NCBI RefSeq assembly: GCF_028553885.1
Contig: NZ_CP067169.1
Span: 2,336,001-2,400,000, forward strand
Reading direction: 5' to 3'
Source of the DNA: Paracoccus aestuarii
GTDB lineage: Bacteria; Pseudomonadota; Alphaproteobacteria; Rhodobacterales; Rhodobacteraceae
DNA length: 64,000 nucleotides
Shown here: positions 8,629-17,583 of the stretch, one piece after another
Numbering within the stretch: the first letter of the stretch is position 1
Layout: each line of letters starts with the position of its first letter
The notes under the pieces: generated by a model
Database searches by the model: none
Told to the model about the DNA's origin: nothing
What the model saw: the letters and a program-made list of their open reading frames with translations, nothing else
Translations under genes and position numbers: made by a program

Positions 8629-9819
8629 CTACGGGTAATTGTGCTCCCGCCACAGATCCGCATCCTGCTCCAGCGTACCCGTGATCAGGGCAAGCAAGTC
8701 TTGGCAGCGGACCAGCTGCTCTTGGGCGACGAACTCGTCCGGGCGGTGCCCTTGGGCCATATGGCCGGGGCCACAAACCAGCGTCGGCGCATTGAAGGCC
8801 TGTGCGAACAGGCCGGCCTCGGTGCCGAAAGCCACCTTGATCGGCGGCTCGTCCTGGCCGAGCAGCTTCTGCAGAAAGGCAGTGGCGGGACTGGTGTCAG
8901 GGGTGTCGAGGCCGGGATAACCCGTGACTTCCTGCACCTCGATCCACACCTCGGGAAAAAGCTTGCGATGGGGGGCTGCAACCGCCTCGGCGTCCATGCG
9001 GATCGCCTGCAGGATCGCGTCGGGATCGTCCGCCGCGACATTGCGCAGCTCCAGCTCCATGTCGCAGCGCTTTGGAACGATGTTCAGCGCCGTTCCGCCA
9101 TGCATCGTGCCGACATGGATCGTCGAATACGGAATGTCGTAGGCAGGGTCCCGAGCCCCTTCGGCCCGCAGCGCGTCCTGACGCGCCTGCATCCGGCCGA
9201 TGAACGCCGCGCCCAGATGCAGGGCATTCAGGGCGGTCGGCGCCAAGGCTGAATGCGCCTCCTGGCCGTGGCAGCTGGCGGTGAGCGCCCGCTTGCCCTT
9301 GTGGCCGGATGCGATCCGCATTCCGGTTGGCTCTCCGATCAGGCACAGGGCGGGACGTTCCGGATGCGCGCGGCGCGCCTCCAGCATGGACCGCACCCCG
9401 ACGCAGCCGATTTCCTCGTCGTAGGATATGGCAAGATGCAAAGGACGCTTCAGCGGGCGTTCGGCCGCGCGCAACATGGCGTGAATAGCCACCGCAAGAA
9501 AGCCCTTCATGTCGGCCGCCCCACGCCCGTAGAGCAGACCGTCCCGTTCGTGCAGCGTGAAGGGATCGGTCGTCCATTGCTGCCCCTCAGTCGGAACGAC
9601 GTCGCTATGGCCCGACAGCACCACGCCTCCGGCAATGGCTGGGCCGGTGCTGGCCCACAGGTTCGCGCAGGTGCCGCTTTGGTCGGGATAGCGGGTCAGG
9701 CGCACACCCACCGGACGCAGCAGTCCCTCGACATAGTCCAGCAAGGCCAGGTTGGACTGCCGCGAGATCGTCGGAAATGCGATCAGACGTTCGAGGATCT
9801 TGAGGATTTCAGCCGTCAT
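8629..9819 (-). CDS. ArgE-like M20 deacylase (acetylornithine deacetylase family)
   Basis: 396-residue cytoplasmic metallohydrolase that would remove an acyl group from an N-acyl amino acid. Metal and catalytic residues are in place: LSGHSDVVP (His71, Asp73), GRGAADMKG (Asp103), SYDEEIGCVG (Glu135, Glu136), IGEPTGMRIA, and the late CGPGHMAQGH. Length and order match ArgE. It is the last gene of a long minus-strand operon with a PotABCD-like importer, RidA-like and DUF1028 genes, not an arginine-synthesis locus. It more likely acts on an imported acylated amine than on acetylornithine. Start at ATG 9819, 13 nt after the LysR stop. Confidence 0.88.
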   Translation of the reverse strand: MTAEILKILERLIAFPTISRQSNLALLDYVEGLLRPVGVRLTRYPDQSGTCANLWASTGPAIAGGVVLSGHSDVVPTEGQQWTTDPFTLHERDGLLYGRGAADMKGFLAVAIHAMLRAAERPLKRPLHLAISYDEEIGCVGVRSMLEARRAHPERPALCLIGEPTGMRIASGHKGKRALTASCHGQEAHSALAPTALNALHLGAAFIGRMQARQDALRAEGARDPAYDIPYSTIHVGTMHGGTALNIVPKRCDMELELRNVAADDPDAILQAIRMDAEAVAAPHRKLFPEVWIEVQEVTGYPGLDTPDTSPATAFLQKLLGQDEPPIKVAFGTEAGLFAQAFNAPTLVCGPGHMAQGHRPDEFVAQEQLVRCQDLLALITGTLEQDADLWREHNYP

Positions 9820-9832
9820 CGGTGTCCTCGTC

Positions 9833-10759
9833 TCAGCTTTTCATGCCCGGTAAGGCACCGGCGTCGGAAATCTCGTGGCAGTGGTCGATGAAGGCCTGAA
9901 TCGTGCGCGAGACATGGGCTGCGCGCGACAGGGCGATTCCAAGGCGCAAGTGAGGTACATCGGTCTTCAGCGGAACGAATTTCAGCGGCTTGCCGTCCAT
10001 CGAAGACTCCGACACCGTCCGCAGATTGGCGATCCCGAATCCATACCCGTTTGCAATCAGGCCACGCTGGATCGAGATCTCATTCGTGCGCTCGGCGATG
10101 CGGGGGCGACGGCCCAGGGTTCGGAACAGCGACAGGAAGTAGTCCGAGCTGTGCGGCATATCCAGCATCACCATGTCATGCTCCAGCAGGTCACCGGCCG
10201 TGACCGAGGTCTTGTCGGCCAGCGGATGATCCACGTCGAAGATCGCGAAGGGCGGCAGGTCCCGCAGGGGGTGAAAGTCGATATCGCTCGGGATGGACAT
10301 GTCATAGGTCAGCGCAAGGTCGATACGAGACGCGCCGAGTGCGTCGAAGATCTGCGCCTGATCCAGCTCCAGCTGACTGAACTCGACATTCGGATAGCGC
10401 GTCTCGAAGCTGCGCCGCAGCTGCGGCACCATCAACTGCACGAAGGTGCGCAGGCACCCCACGCGCAGCGATCCCAGGACGCTGCCGGTGTGGATATGGG
10501 CCAGATCGTTCAGCTTGGCCGCGCTGGCCAGCACGATCCTCGCCTGTTCCATGAATTGCTGGCCCACCGGTGTCAGCGCCGAACCTTGGGCGTGCCGCCG
10601 GGTGAACAGCTGCACGCCAAAGCCCGCCTCGAGCTGGGCGATGGCGGACGACATCGAGGGCGCCGTCACGTTCACCTTCTCAGCGGCCAGCGCGATGCTG
10701 CCCGCCTCGCCCACGGCAATGAAATATTCAAGCTGTCGCAGAGTGAACCTGAGCGGCAT
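9833..10759 (-). CDS. LysR-family transcriptional regulator
   Basis: 308 residues. The N-terminal winged helix-turn-helix reads FTLRQLEYFIAVGEAGSIAL, then APSMSSAIAQLEAGFGVQLF. The effector-binding domain follows from about residue 92. It is transcribed within the operon, between the DUF1028 gene (stop 10774) and the ArgE-like gene, rather than divergently as is usual for LysR. It probably controls the operon, with the effector being the imported substrate or a product. That role is inferred from position. Confidence 0.92.
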   Translation of the reverse strand: MPLRFTLRQLEYFIAVGEAGSIALAAEKVNVTAPSMSSAIAQLEAGFGVQLFTRRHAQGSALTPVGQQFMEQARIVLASAAKLNDLAHIHTGSVLGSLRVGCLRTFVQLMVPQLRRSFETRYPNVEFSQLELDQAQIFDALGASRIDLALTYDMSIPSDIDFHPLRDLPPFAIFDVDHPLADKTSVTAGDLLEHDMVMLDMPHSSDYFLSLFRTLGRRPRIAERTNEISIQRGLIANGYGFGIANLRTVSESSMDGKPLKFVPLKTDVPHLRLGIALSRAAHVSRTIQAFIDHCHEISDAGALPGMKS

Positions 10760-10773
10760 CGCGTGTCTCCGGC

Positions 10774-11448
10774 CTATTCGTCGCCCGGCACGCCGTAGGA
10801 CGGCGCGGCCTGCGGATCAAGCGCGCGGGTGACATAGTCGTCCATCTGGGGGTGAAAGACCTCCCACGCGCGTTCAAGCGCGGCTATTGGACAATCGTCC
10901 GACCAGTCGATGCGCAGCTCGGCCAAGGGCCAGCTCTGGCGGTCCACCAGCAGCAGGCCCGCGGAGTGGACCGGCCCCGCCTCGCCGCCGGCATCCAGAC
11001 CCGCCCGCAGCGCGCCGACCAGCCGGGCGCCCAGATGCCCGGTCGAGGCGCCGAAATGCTGGACCATCACCTCGGGCACGCCCGCATCGGCCAGAAGGTT
11101 GCCGGCGGCGGCGGTGTCGCGACCCTGCGCCTCGGACCACATGCCCAGAACCTGCGTGCCGGAATAGATCGCGCTTTCGCCGCTGCGCCCCACGGCCAGC
11201 ACCTGGCGATAGGCCATGTGCGCGCCCGCGCGTTCCAGGATCGCCAGCGCCTCGGCCGGGGCGGCGCCGCGCGCCATCAGGTCCAGCGCATGCGGCCCGA
11301 GGCGCGGATCGGTGACGTTCTGTGTCGCCACCGCGCCCACGCCTGCCCGCGCGAAGGAACAGCGCGCCGCGACCGCGGGTGAGGAGGACGAGATCGCGAC
11401 CCCGAACATGCCGCTGTCGGGGCAATGGCCGATGATGGAAAAGGTCAT
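10774..11448 (-). CDS. DUF1028 protein (Ntn-hydrolase-like)
   Basis: About 224 residues from ATG 11448, starting MTFSIIGHCPDSGMFGVAIS, the signature opening of DUF1028 proteins, which are predicted N-terminal-nucleophile-like hydrolases of unknown substrate. AVATQNVTDPRLGPHALDLM and SGTQVLGMWSEAQGRDTAAA are further family blocks. The start overlaps the stop of the RidA-like gene by four bases (ATGA), so translation is probably coupled. DUF1028 often sits beside RidA and M20 hydrolases, as here, which suggests a deamidation or deacylation step, but no activity can be assigned. Confidence 0.88.
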   Translation of the reverse strand: MTFSIIGHCPDSGMFGVAISSSSPAVAARCSFARAGVGAVATQNVTDPRLGPHALDLMARGAAPAEALAILERAGAHMAYRQVLAVGRSGESAIYSGTQVLGMWSEAQGRDTAAAGNLLADAGVPEVMVQHFGASTGHLGARLVGALRAGLDAGGEAGPVHSAGLLLVDRQSWPLAELRIDWSDDCPIAALERAWEVFHPQMDDYVTRALDPQAAPSYGVPGDE

Positions 11449-11882
11449 GCCGCCCCCTGCGCCGCATCGTCGGGAATGACGGCGGTCGCGTCGATCTCGA
11501 CCAGCCAGTCGGGACGGGCCAGCGCGACGACGGTCAGGCCGGTGCAGACCGGGAAGACGCCTTTGATATATTCGCCCATGGTGCGATAGACCGCCTCGCG
11601 GTGGCGCACATCGGTCAGATAGACGACCAGCTTGGTCACATGCTCCATCCGGCCGCCGCATTCTTCGACCAGCTGGCGGATGTTCTGCATGACCTTGTGC
11701 GTCTGCTCGACCGGGTCGTGGCTGGGCAGGTTGACGGCGGTGTCCAGATCCTGCGGGCACTGGCCGCGCAGGAAGATCGTCGTGCCGCCTTTGGTCACGA
11801 CGGCCTGGCACAGGTCGTTGTCCAGGTTCTGTTCGGGATAAGTGTCGCGGGTGTTGAACTTGCGATGGCGGTAATGGGCCAT
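11445..11882 (-). CDS. RidA/YjgF-family protein
   Basis: 145 residues. The archetype RidA deaminates reactive enamine/imine intermediates. The RidA fold is clear (FLRGQCPQDLDTAVNLPS, QNIRQLVEECGGRMEHVTKL, VVYLTDVRHREAVYRTMGEY). However, the catalytic arginine that precedes the VEIxA strand in archetypal RidA is replaced: the sequence reads PDWLVEIDATAV. This places it in one of the non-archetypal Rid subgroups, often found in catabolic operons with unknown roles. ATG 11882; GST stop at 11911 upstream. Confidence 0.87.
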   Translation of the reverse strand: MAHYRHRKFNTRDTYPEQNLDNDLCQAVVTKGGTTIFLRGQCPQDLDTAVNLPSHDPVEQTHKVMQNIRQLVEECGGRMEHVTKLVVYLTDVRHREAVYRTMGEYIKGVFPVCTGLTVVALARPDWLVEIDATAVIPDDAAQGAA

Positions 11883-11910
11883 GGGTGTCGTCTTTCCTTG
11901 AAGGGATCGT

Positions 11911-12516
11911 TCAGGCGAAGGGCCGCGTTGCGGCCATTGCGGGACGTTGGTCGAACTCGGCCTGCCACGCGGCCAGCCCGCCCCGACCGTCCCGCCAGTC
12001 CAGATCGGGAAAGCGGAAGTCCAGCCAGCCGAGCGCGCAACCATATGAGATCGCGCCGATATCAGCGCAGCCCGACGCCGGCAGGTCGGCGGCCATGGCA
12101 TCCAGCCCGTCCGCGATCTTGGCGGACTGCGCCTCGATCCAGCCGGGCGATTGCTGCGCCTCGGGCCGGGCCAGCCGCTCGTAACGGATCAGCAGCGCGG
12201 CATCCAGAACGCCGTCCGCCAGCGCCTGCCGGCGCAGCGCGGTCCAGCGCAGGGGACCGGGCGCGGGGAACAGCCCGCCACCCGCCTGCGCATCCAGATA
12301 TTCGCAGATGACGCGGCTGTCATAGAGCGCGATGCCATCGGCCGTCATCGCGGCCGGCACCTTGGCCAGCGGGTTGAAGGCCGCGATCCGATTGTCGCGC
12401 TGGACGGGATGGGCGGCGCTGTCCAGCCGCTCGATGCTGTCCTGAACGCCCAACTCGTGCGCCGTCACCATGACCTTGCGCACGAAGGGCGAGGCCGAGC
12501 CCCAATAAAGCCTCAT
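11911..12516 (-). CDS. Glutathione S-transferase family protein
   Basis: 201 residues. The thioredoxin-like N-terminal half starts MRLYWGSASPFVRKVMVTAH and includes FNPLAKVPAAMTADGIALYD and SRVICEYLD, the glutathione-binding cis-Pro and Glu/Ser regions. A helical C-terminal domain follows. It overlaps the upstream quinone oxidoreductase stop by four bases. It may detoxify or modify an electrophilic intermediate; the substrate is unknown. Confidence 0.9.
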   Translation of the reverse strand: MRLYWGSASPFVRKVMVTAHELGVQDSIERLDSAAHPVQRDNRIAAFNPLAKVPAAMTADGIALYDSRVICEYLDAQAGGGLFPAPGPLRWTALRRQALADGVLDAALLIRYERLARPEAQQSPGWIEAQSAKIADGLDAMAADLPASGCADIGAISYGCALGWLDFRFPDLDWRDGRGGLAAWQAEFDQRPAMAATRPFA

Positions 12517-13511
12517 GTCCGGTCCTCCGCGACGGTCAGGACGATCTTTCCGAAATTCTGCCCGCCCTCCAGATCGGCATGGGCCTTCCCGGCCTGCGCC
12601 AGCGGCAGGGCTTGCGCGATCACCGGCATCACCCGGCCCGGTCCGATCAGGGGGATCAGATGCGTGCGGATGGCGGCCGCGATGGCGGCCTTTTCGTCAT
12701 CAGGTTTGGGGCGAAGCGTGGACGAGGTCAGCCACAGCCCCTTGCGCATCACAAGGCCCAGATTGACGGTCGCCTCGACCCCCGCCATGAAGGAAAGCCC
12801 GACATGCCGCCCGCCGGGGGCCATGCATTCCAGGTGCCGGCCGACCATCTCGCCGCCCAGAATGTCCAGAACCACATCGACACCGCGTCCCCCGGTCAGG
12901 GACTGAACCTCGGCCACCAGATCACCGCTGCGATAGTCGATTGCTGCGGCGCCCATTTCGGTGAGGCGCCCGCACTTCTCGGGACCGCCGGCGGTGACGA
13001 TGACCTTTGCGCCCCAGGCCAGCGCCAGTTGCAGGGCAAGCGTGCCGATGCCGCTGGCGCCGCCCTGGATCAGGACCGTCTCGCCCGGTTTCAGCGCGCC
13101 CCGGTCAAAGAGGTTGTGCCAGATCGTGAACAGCCCCTCGGGCAGGACGGCGGCCTGTTCCAGCGACAGGCCGGCCGGGACAGGCAGGCAGTGATCGGCG
13201 CAGGCGGTCGCATGGCCAGCATAGCCGCCGGCCTTCAGCAGTGCCATGGCCTGCGTGCCGATCAAGGCGGCATCCACTCCCTCGCCCACTTCGACGATCT
13301 CGCCTGCCACCTCCAGCCCCAGGATGTCCGAGACATCCGCCGGCGCCGGCAGCGCACCCGAGCGTTGCATGATATCGGGCCGGTTCACGCCGGCCGCGGC
13401 CACCCGGATCAGAACCTCGCCGGCGGCGGGCCGGGGAACGGGCCGGGTCACCAGCGACAGCACCTCGGGTCCGCCCGGACGTTCCGCGACGATTGCCTGC
13501 ATGTCCATCAT
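12513..13511 (-). CDS. Zinc-independent NAD(P)H:quinone oxidoreductase-like MDR protein
   Basis: 332 residues, medium-chain dehydrogenase/reductase. GroES-like N-terminal half (AAGVNRPDIMQRSG, LGLEVAGEIVEVGEGV) and a Rossmann half with IQGGASGIGTLALQLA and VIVTAGGPEKCGRL. The structural-zinc cysteine cluster is absent, fitting the QOR/PIG3 subgroup. I chose the first ATG of an ATGATG pair at 13511 because AAGGAGG lies just upstream. It overlaps the ABC ATPase stop by four bases. A larger in-frame reading to 13745 runs antisense-like through the ATPase gene and is rejected. Confidence 0.9.
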   Translation of the reverse strand: MMDMQAIVAERPGGPEVLSLVTRPVPRPAAGEVLIRVAAAGVNRPDIMQRSGALPAPADVSDILGLEVAGEIVEVGEGVDAALIGTQAMALLKAGGYAGHATACADHCLPVPAGLSLEQAAVLPEGLFTIWHNLFDRGALKPGETVLIQGGASGIGTLALQLALAWGAKVIVTAGGPEKCGRLTEMGAAAIDYRSGDLVAEVQSLTGGRGVDVVLDILGGEMVGRHLECMAPGGRHVGLSFMAGVEATVNLGLVMRKGLWLTSSTLRPKPDDEKAAIAAAIRTHLIPLIGPGRVMPVIAQALPLAQAGKAHADLEGGQNFGKIVLTVAEDRT

Positions 13512-14617
13512 GCCACCTCCTTGTTCGCTTCGTCGGCGGCGTAGATCGCCGGTCCGGTCTGCGGCAGCGCGATGCCCACGGCCGCCCCCGCCGGCAAGGC
13601 CTCGGCTGCGGGAACGCGTAGCATGACCCGGCCACCCTGCGCGGCCGCGCAGTCCAGATGCAGCTCGGCATAGCTGCCCTGATAGACCGACAGCGCCACG
13701 GTCGCGGGGACGGCGCCGGGCTCGTTCGTGTCGGTCAGCCGGCACTGTTCAGGGCGGACGAACAGAGTGACGGGACCGGGCTGCGGCAGGTCGTCCTGAT
13801 AGCTGGTCAGTGACAGGCGGGCGCCGCCCACGCTCAGATCGAGCGCGCTGCCCTCTGCGCCCTGCAATGTCGCGTCGAACAGGTTCGCATCCCCGACGAA
13901 GGTCGAGACGAACAGGTTCCGGGGCCGGTCATAGATGTCGGCGGGCGCGCCGATCTGGCGGACGCGGCCGCGCGACATCACGGCGATCCGGTCGGACATG
14001 GACAGCGCCTCGTTCTGGTCATGGGTCACGAAAACCGTGGTCAGGCCAAGCCGCGTCTGGATCTCGCGCAGCTCGACCTGCATGGCGGTGCGGAGGTTCC
14101 GGTCCAGCGCGGAAAACGGCTCGTCCAGAAGCAGGACACGCGGGCGGATCACCAGCGCGCGCGCCAGGGCGACGCGCTGCTGCTGGCCGCCGGACAGCTG
14201 TTTGGGGCGGCGATCCGCGAAATCCTGCAGCTTGACCAGCGCCAGCGCCTCGGCCACGCGCTGCGCTGTCTCGGCCTTGGACACGCGGCGCGTGCGAAGG
14301 CCATAGGCCACGTTCTGCGCGACGGTCATGTGGGGAAACAGCGCGTAGTTCTGAAACACGATCCCGATCTCGCGCTGGTGCGGGGGGACCTGCGTGACCA
14401 GTTCGCGGTCGATGAACAGCTCGCCCTCATCGGCCTCCAGAAAGCCGGCGATCAGGTTGAGAAGCGTGGTTTTCCCGCAGCCCGAGGGTCCAAGCAAGGT
14501 CAGAAACTCGCCCCGCCGGATCTTGAGCCAGATCGGCTCCAGCGCGACCGTGCCTGCGAAGGATTTCGAGACACCGTCGATCTGAACGGCGGCATCGTTG
14601 CGGCTTTCACTCGACAT
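13508..14617 (-). CDS. PotA-type ABC transporter ATP-binding protein
   Basis: 369 residues. The nucleotide-binding domain carries Walker A GPSGCGKTTL, the signature LSGGQQQRVALARAL, Walker B VLLLDEPFSALD and the H-loop VTHDQNEALS. A C-terminal TOBE/OB domain (about residues 245-369) is typical of the spermidine/putrescine/iron/2-aminoethylphosphonate group. It energises the permease pair at 14607-16267, whose downstream member it overlaps by 11 bases. Substrate class remains open. Confidence 0.93.
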   Translation of the reverse strand: MSSESRNDAAVQIDGVSKSFAGTVALEPIWLKIRRGEFLTLLGPSGCGKTTLLNLIAGFLEADEGELFIDRELVTQVPPHQREIGIVFQNYALFPHMTVAQNVAYGLRTRRVSKAETAQRVAEALALVKLQDFADRRPKQLSGGQQQRVALARALVIRPRVLLLDEPFSALDRNLRTAMQVELREIQTRLGLTTVFVTHDQNEALSMSDRIAVMSRGRVRQIGAPADIYDRPRNLFVSTFVGDANLFDATLQGAEGSALDLSVGGARLSLTSYQDDLPQPGPVTLFVRPEQCRLTDTNEPGAVPATVALSVYQGSYAELHLDCAAAQGGRVMLRVPAAEALPAGAAVGIALPQTGPAIYAADEANKEVA

Positions 14618-15416
14618 TGAGAACCTTTTCTAGTCGGAAGAACTTGTGGACGACCAGCAGGATCACCGCGACCGCCAGCACGTAAAGGACCGACACGGCG
14701 GCCAGCGTGGGGTCGGCGTATTCACGGACATAGTTGTACATGGCGACCGGCAGGGTCTGCGTGCTCTGGTTCACCACGAACAGGGACGCGGTGAATTCGT
14801 TGAAGGACAGGATCGCGGCGAACAGCCCGCCCGAGGCAAGCCCCGGCACCAGCAGCGGCAGCGTAACGGTGCGCAGCACATGCCAGGGCGAGCCGCCGAG
14901 GCTTTCGGCTGCCTGCTCGTAGCGCCGCTCGAAGTTCTGCAGCGACACATAGACCGAGCGGACGACGAAGGGCAGCACGATGATGACATGCGTCGCCACG
15001 ACCAGCCACAGGTTGCGCGGCAGGGACGCGGCGGCCGACAGGATCAGAAGCCCAAGCCCGATGGTGAAGTTGGGAATGATCAGCGGCGACATGAGGATGC
15101 CGTTCAGCACCCCCTTCAGCCTGAAATCATAGCGGTTCAGGACATAGGCGAACCCCGCCCCCGCAATCAGCGCGATGGTGGCACCGAACGCGGCGATCTT
15201 CAGCGAATTGACCAGCCCGGCGCCGAAGTCGCGATACTGGAACGCATTCGCATACCAGCGCAGCGACCACTCGCGCGGCGGAAAGGACAGGATCGCGCCG
15301 TCGTTGAAGGACGCGATGGCGACCACGAAGAACGGCAGCAGGACAAAGCCCAGGATGGCGGTCAGCAGGATTCGGCCGGTCCAGTCCAGAAGATGATCCA
15401 GCAGGGATTTGCGCAT
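14607..15416 (-). CDS. PotC-type ABC transporter permease
   Basis: 269-residue inner-membrane permease with about six hydrophobic segments. FNDGAILSFPPREWSLRWYA near residue 33 and a coupling loop in EQAAESLGGSPWHVLRTVTL are characteristic of the PotC subgroup. Its start shares one base with the stop of the PotB-type gene (TGATG), indicating tight coupling. Confidence 0.93.
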   Translation of the reverse strand: MRKSLLDHLLDWTGRILLTAILGFVLLPFFVVAIASFNDGAILSFPPREWSLRWYANAFQYRDFGAGLVNSLKIAAFGATIALIAGAGFAYVLNRYDFRLKGVLNGILMSPLIIPNFTIGLGLLILSAAASLPRNLWLVVATHVIIVLPFVVRSVYVSLQNFERRYEQAAESLGGSPWHVLRTVTLPLLVPGLASGGLFAAILSFNEFTASLFVVNQSTQTLPVAMYNYVREYADPTLAAVSVLYVLAVAVILLVVHKFFRLEKVLNVE

Positions 15417-16267
15417 CAGTGACCTCCGATCCGCTCAAGACGGCGGATGCCGGTGTTGAAAATGGCCAGCACGGCCACGGTGAACAAAAGCCCGGTCAGC
15501 GACAGCGAAGCCGCCAGCGGAAAGTTGAACGAGGCAAAGCCCACCTGATAGACCAGCGTCGAGATCGTCTGCACCTGCCCGCCGCCGATCATCTGGGGCG
15601 TGGCAAAGGCCGAAAACGTCCATGCGAAGGCCGTCGAGGACGCCGCCACGATGCCGGGGATCGACAGGGGCAGCGTCACGGTTAGGAACGCCCGCACGCG
15701 CCCCGCGCCAAGCGACGTGGCCGCCCGCTCAAGGTTCCGGTCGATATGGGAAAGGGCGGCCGCCAGCATCACCACGACGATCGGCAGCGTGAAATGCACC
15801 AGCGCGATCACCACCCCGGTCATGGTGAACATGAAAGGAATGGGCCGGTCGATCAGCCCCATCTGCATCAGCGCCGCGTTCAGAAAGCCGCGATTGCCCA
15901 GAACGATCATCCAGGAATAGGTCCGCACGATCTCGCCCAGAAACAGCGGGGTCAGGGAAATCAGCAGGATCGCGCTGCGCAGCCGGGCGGACCGGGCGCG
16001 CACCATCGCATAGGCCAGCGGATAGCCGATCAGCAGGGTGAACAGGGCGGTCCACAGGCACAGAAGGACGGTGTTCAGGAAGGCCTCGCCATAGACGGCC
16101 TTCCACAGGGTCGTGAAATTCTCCAGCGTGAAACCGCCGGGGTCCAGCGCGCCAGGGATGTTGGCGCGGAAGCTGTATTGGACGATGGCAAGGAAAGACG
16201 CCGCGATCCCGAAGGCGATCAGGATCGAGGGCGAGGCAAACCAGCCGAGAAATGGGCGCTTCGTCAT
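15416..16267 (-). CDS. PotB-type ABC transporter permease
   Basis: 283-residue inner-membrane permease. It has PotB-like features: an N-terminal segment followed by TLENFTTLWK, RTYSWMIVLGNRGFLN in the middle and a coupling loop at ERAATSLGAGRVRAFLTVTL. It lies 55 nt after the binding-protein gene and just before the PotC-type gene. Together with the ATPase and binding protein it forms a complete importer. Confidence 0.93.
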   Translation of the reverse strand: MTKRPFLGWFASPSILIAFGIAASFLAIVQYSFRANIPGALDPGGFTLENFTTLWKAVYGEAFLNTVLLCLWTALFTLLIGYPLAYAMVRARSARLRSAILLISLTPLFLGEIVRTYSWMIVLGNRGFLNAALMQMGLIDRPIPFMFTMTGVVIALVHFTLPIVVVMLAAALSHIDRNLERAATSLGAGRVRAFLTVTLPLSIPGIVAASSTAFAWTFSAFATPQMIGGGQVQTISTLVYQVGFASFNFPLAASLSLTGLLFTVAVLAIFNTGIRRLERIGGH

Positions 16268-16322
16268 CGCGGACGTCTGCTCCTTGGTTCGGGTTGCGCC
16301 CCGCTTCCGGGGCGCAATGTCA

Positions 16323-17345
16323 TCAGTTCGCGGTCATGTTTTCCGAGAACCACTGCCTCCATTCGCCGATCGTCTCGGCGCGGAACTCGTCCGGGATGAC
16401 CAGCGTCTGCTCGGCCCATTCCTCGGGCGTGGTGAAGATGCCCGGCAGCGCGGCCAGTTCCTCGGGAAGCTCGACATTCGAGACGACGGGGCTGCCCTTC
16501 TTGATCTCGGCGATCTGGGCCTGCACCTCGGGGTCAAGCGCCGCGTTCAGGAACTGATAGGCCAGGTCGATCTTGTCGCTGCCGGCGGTGATGCCCATGG
16601 TATCGACGCCCAGAACCGCCCCCTCGGCGGGAATGGCCAGCTCGACGTCCAGACCTTGCGACTGGATGTGATAGGCATTCATCGACAAGATGACTTGAAC
16701 CGGCGTCTCGCCCGTCGACAGAAGCTGCTGCGAATTGGCGTCATTCGTATAGAGGGCACGGATGTTCGGCCGCAGCGCCAGAAGCTTGTCGGTCGCATCG
16801 CGCCAGTTCTCGACCCCGACACCTTCAAGCGTCGCGGCGGCGGCGATGATATGCGAGGGATCGAAATCGGGCAGCGCGATCATGCCGGCCAGCTCGGGCG
16901 ACCACAGATCCTCCCAGCTGTCGAAGGTGACGCCTTCGGGCAGCATGTTGGGCAGGAAACCGATGGTGTAGACATAGGCCCATGCGCCGATATGCGACGG
17001 GCTGATGCGCGCCTGATCGACAAGGTTCTCGGCATTCGGGATCCGGGACATGTCCAGTTCCTCGAACAGGCCCTGATTGCGATAGAGCCAGCCGATATGC
17101 GAGGTGGTGAAGGTCACGTCGCTTTCGGGATTGTCCTTGGACAGATTGGCCTGGTTCAAGCGGTCGATCGTGCCGCCGGTGATGAACTCGACCTCGACGC
17201 CGGTTTCCTCGGTGAACTTGGCGGCGATCGTCTCGTCGATCAGGTCGCGGAAGCTGCCGCCCCAGCTGCTGACGACCAGCGTTTCCGCCTGAGCGGAGGC
17301 AGCGATCAGGCCGATCGCGACGGATGTCAGGAAAAGTCTTTTCAT
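16323..17345 (-). CDS. PotD-type ABC transporter substrate-binding protein
   Basis: About 340 residues. The signal peptide MKRLFLTSVAIGLIAASAQA is followed by ETLVVSSWGGSFRDLIDE, the usual start of PotD/PotF/iron-type binding proteins. The motif AAKFTEETGVEVEFITGGT follows. Start at ATG 17345 is backed by GGAG eight bases upstream; a longer frame to 17432 would put a non-signal extension ahead of the signal peptide. It is the first gene of the ten-gene operon. The ligand is a small cation or polar metabolite of unknown identity. Confidence 0.92.
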   Translation of the reverse strand: MKRLFLTSVAIGLIAASAQAETLVVSSWGGSFRDLIDETIAAKFTEETGVEVEFITGGTIDRLNQANLSKDNPESDVTFTTSHIGWLYRNQGLFEELDMSRIPNAENLVDQARISPSHIGAWAYVYTIGFLPNMLPEGVTFDSWEDLWSPELAGMIALPDFDPSHIIAAAATLEGVGVENWRDATDKLLALRPNIRALYTNDANSQQLLSTGETPVQVILSMNAYHIQSQGLDVELAIPAEGAVLGVDTMGITAGSDKIDLAYQFLNAALDPEVQAQIAEIKKGSPVVSNVELPEELAALPGIFTTPEEWAEQTLVIPDEFRAETIGEWRQWFSENMTAN

Positions 17346-17583
17346 TTCAAAGCACTCCATCTGTTGTCGTGACGCGGCGTTTCTCGCCGCTTTTATCGGT
17401 CCGTGGTTATTCGGCCCGTCTGAGGGGATCATGCGTCACCGAGCCTCGGGTAACCTCACTGTAAATGCCTATGCACTAGGAAGGCTCGCCCAACGACCAG
17501 GCTAACCAGTTGATAAGGCTTGGTTTAGAATCAGGCGGGGTTGCCGTTTCATCTCCTGACTGGCGAATGCCCGGGCATTCTGC
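17346..17583. promoter_or_regulatory. Intergenic region that should hold the promoter of the Pot-type operon
   Basis: About 240 bases. The ten-gene operon starts from 17345, so its leader and control sites must lie here. An AT-richer patch at 17455-17530 is seen, but I cannot single out a -10/-35 pair or a LysR box (T-N11-A) with confidence. Confidence 0.35.
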
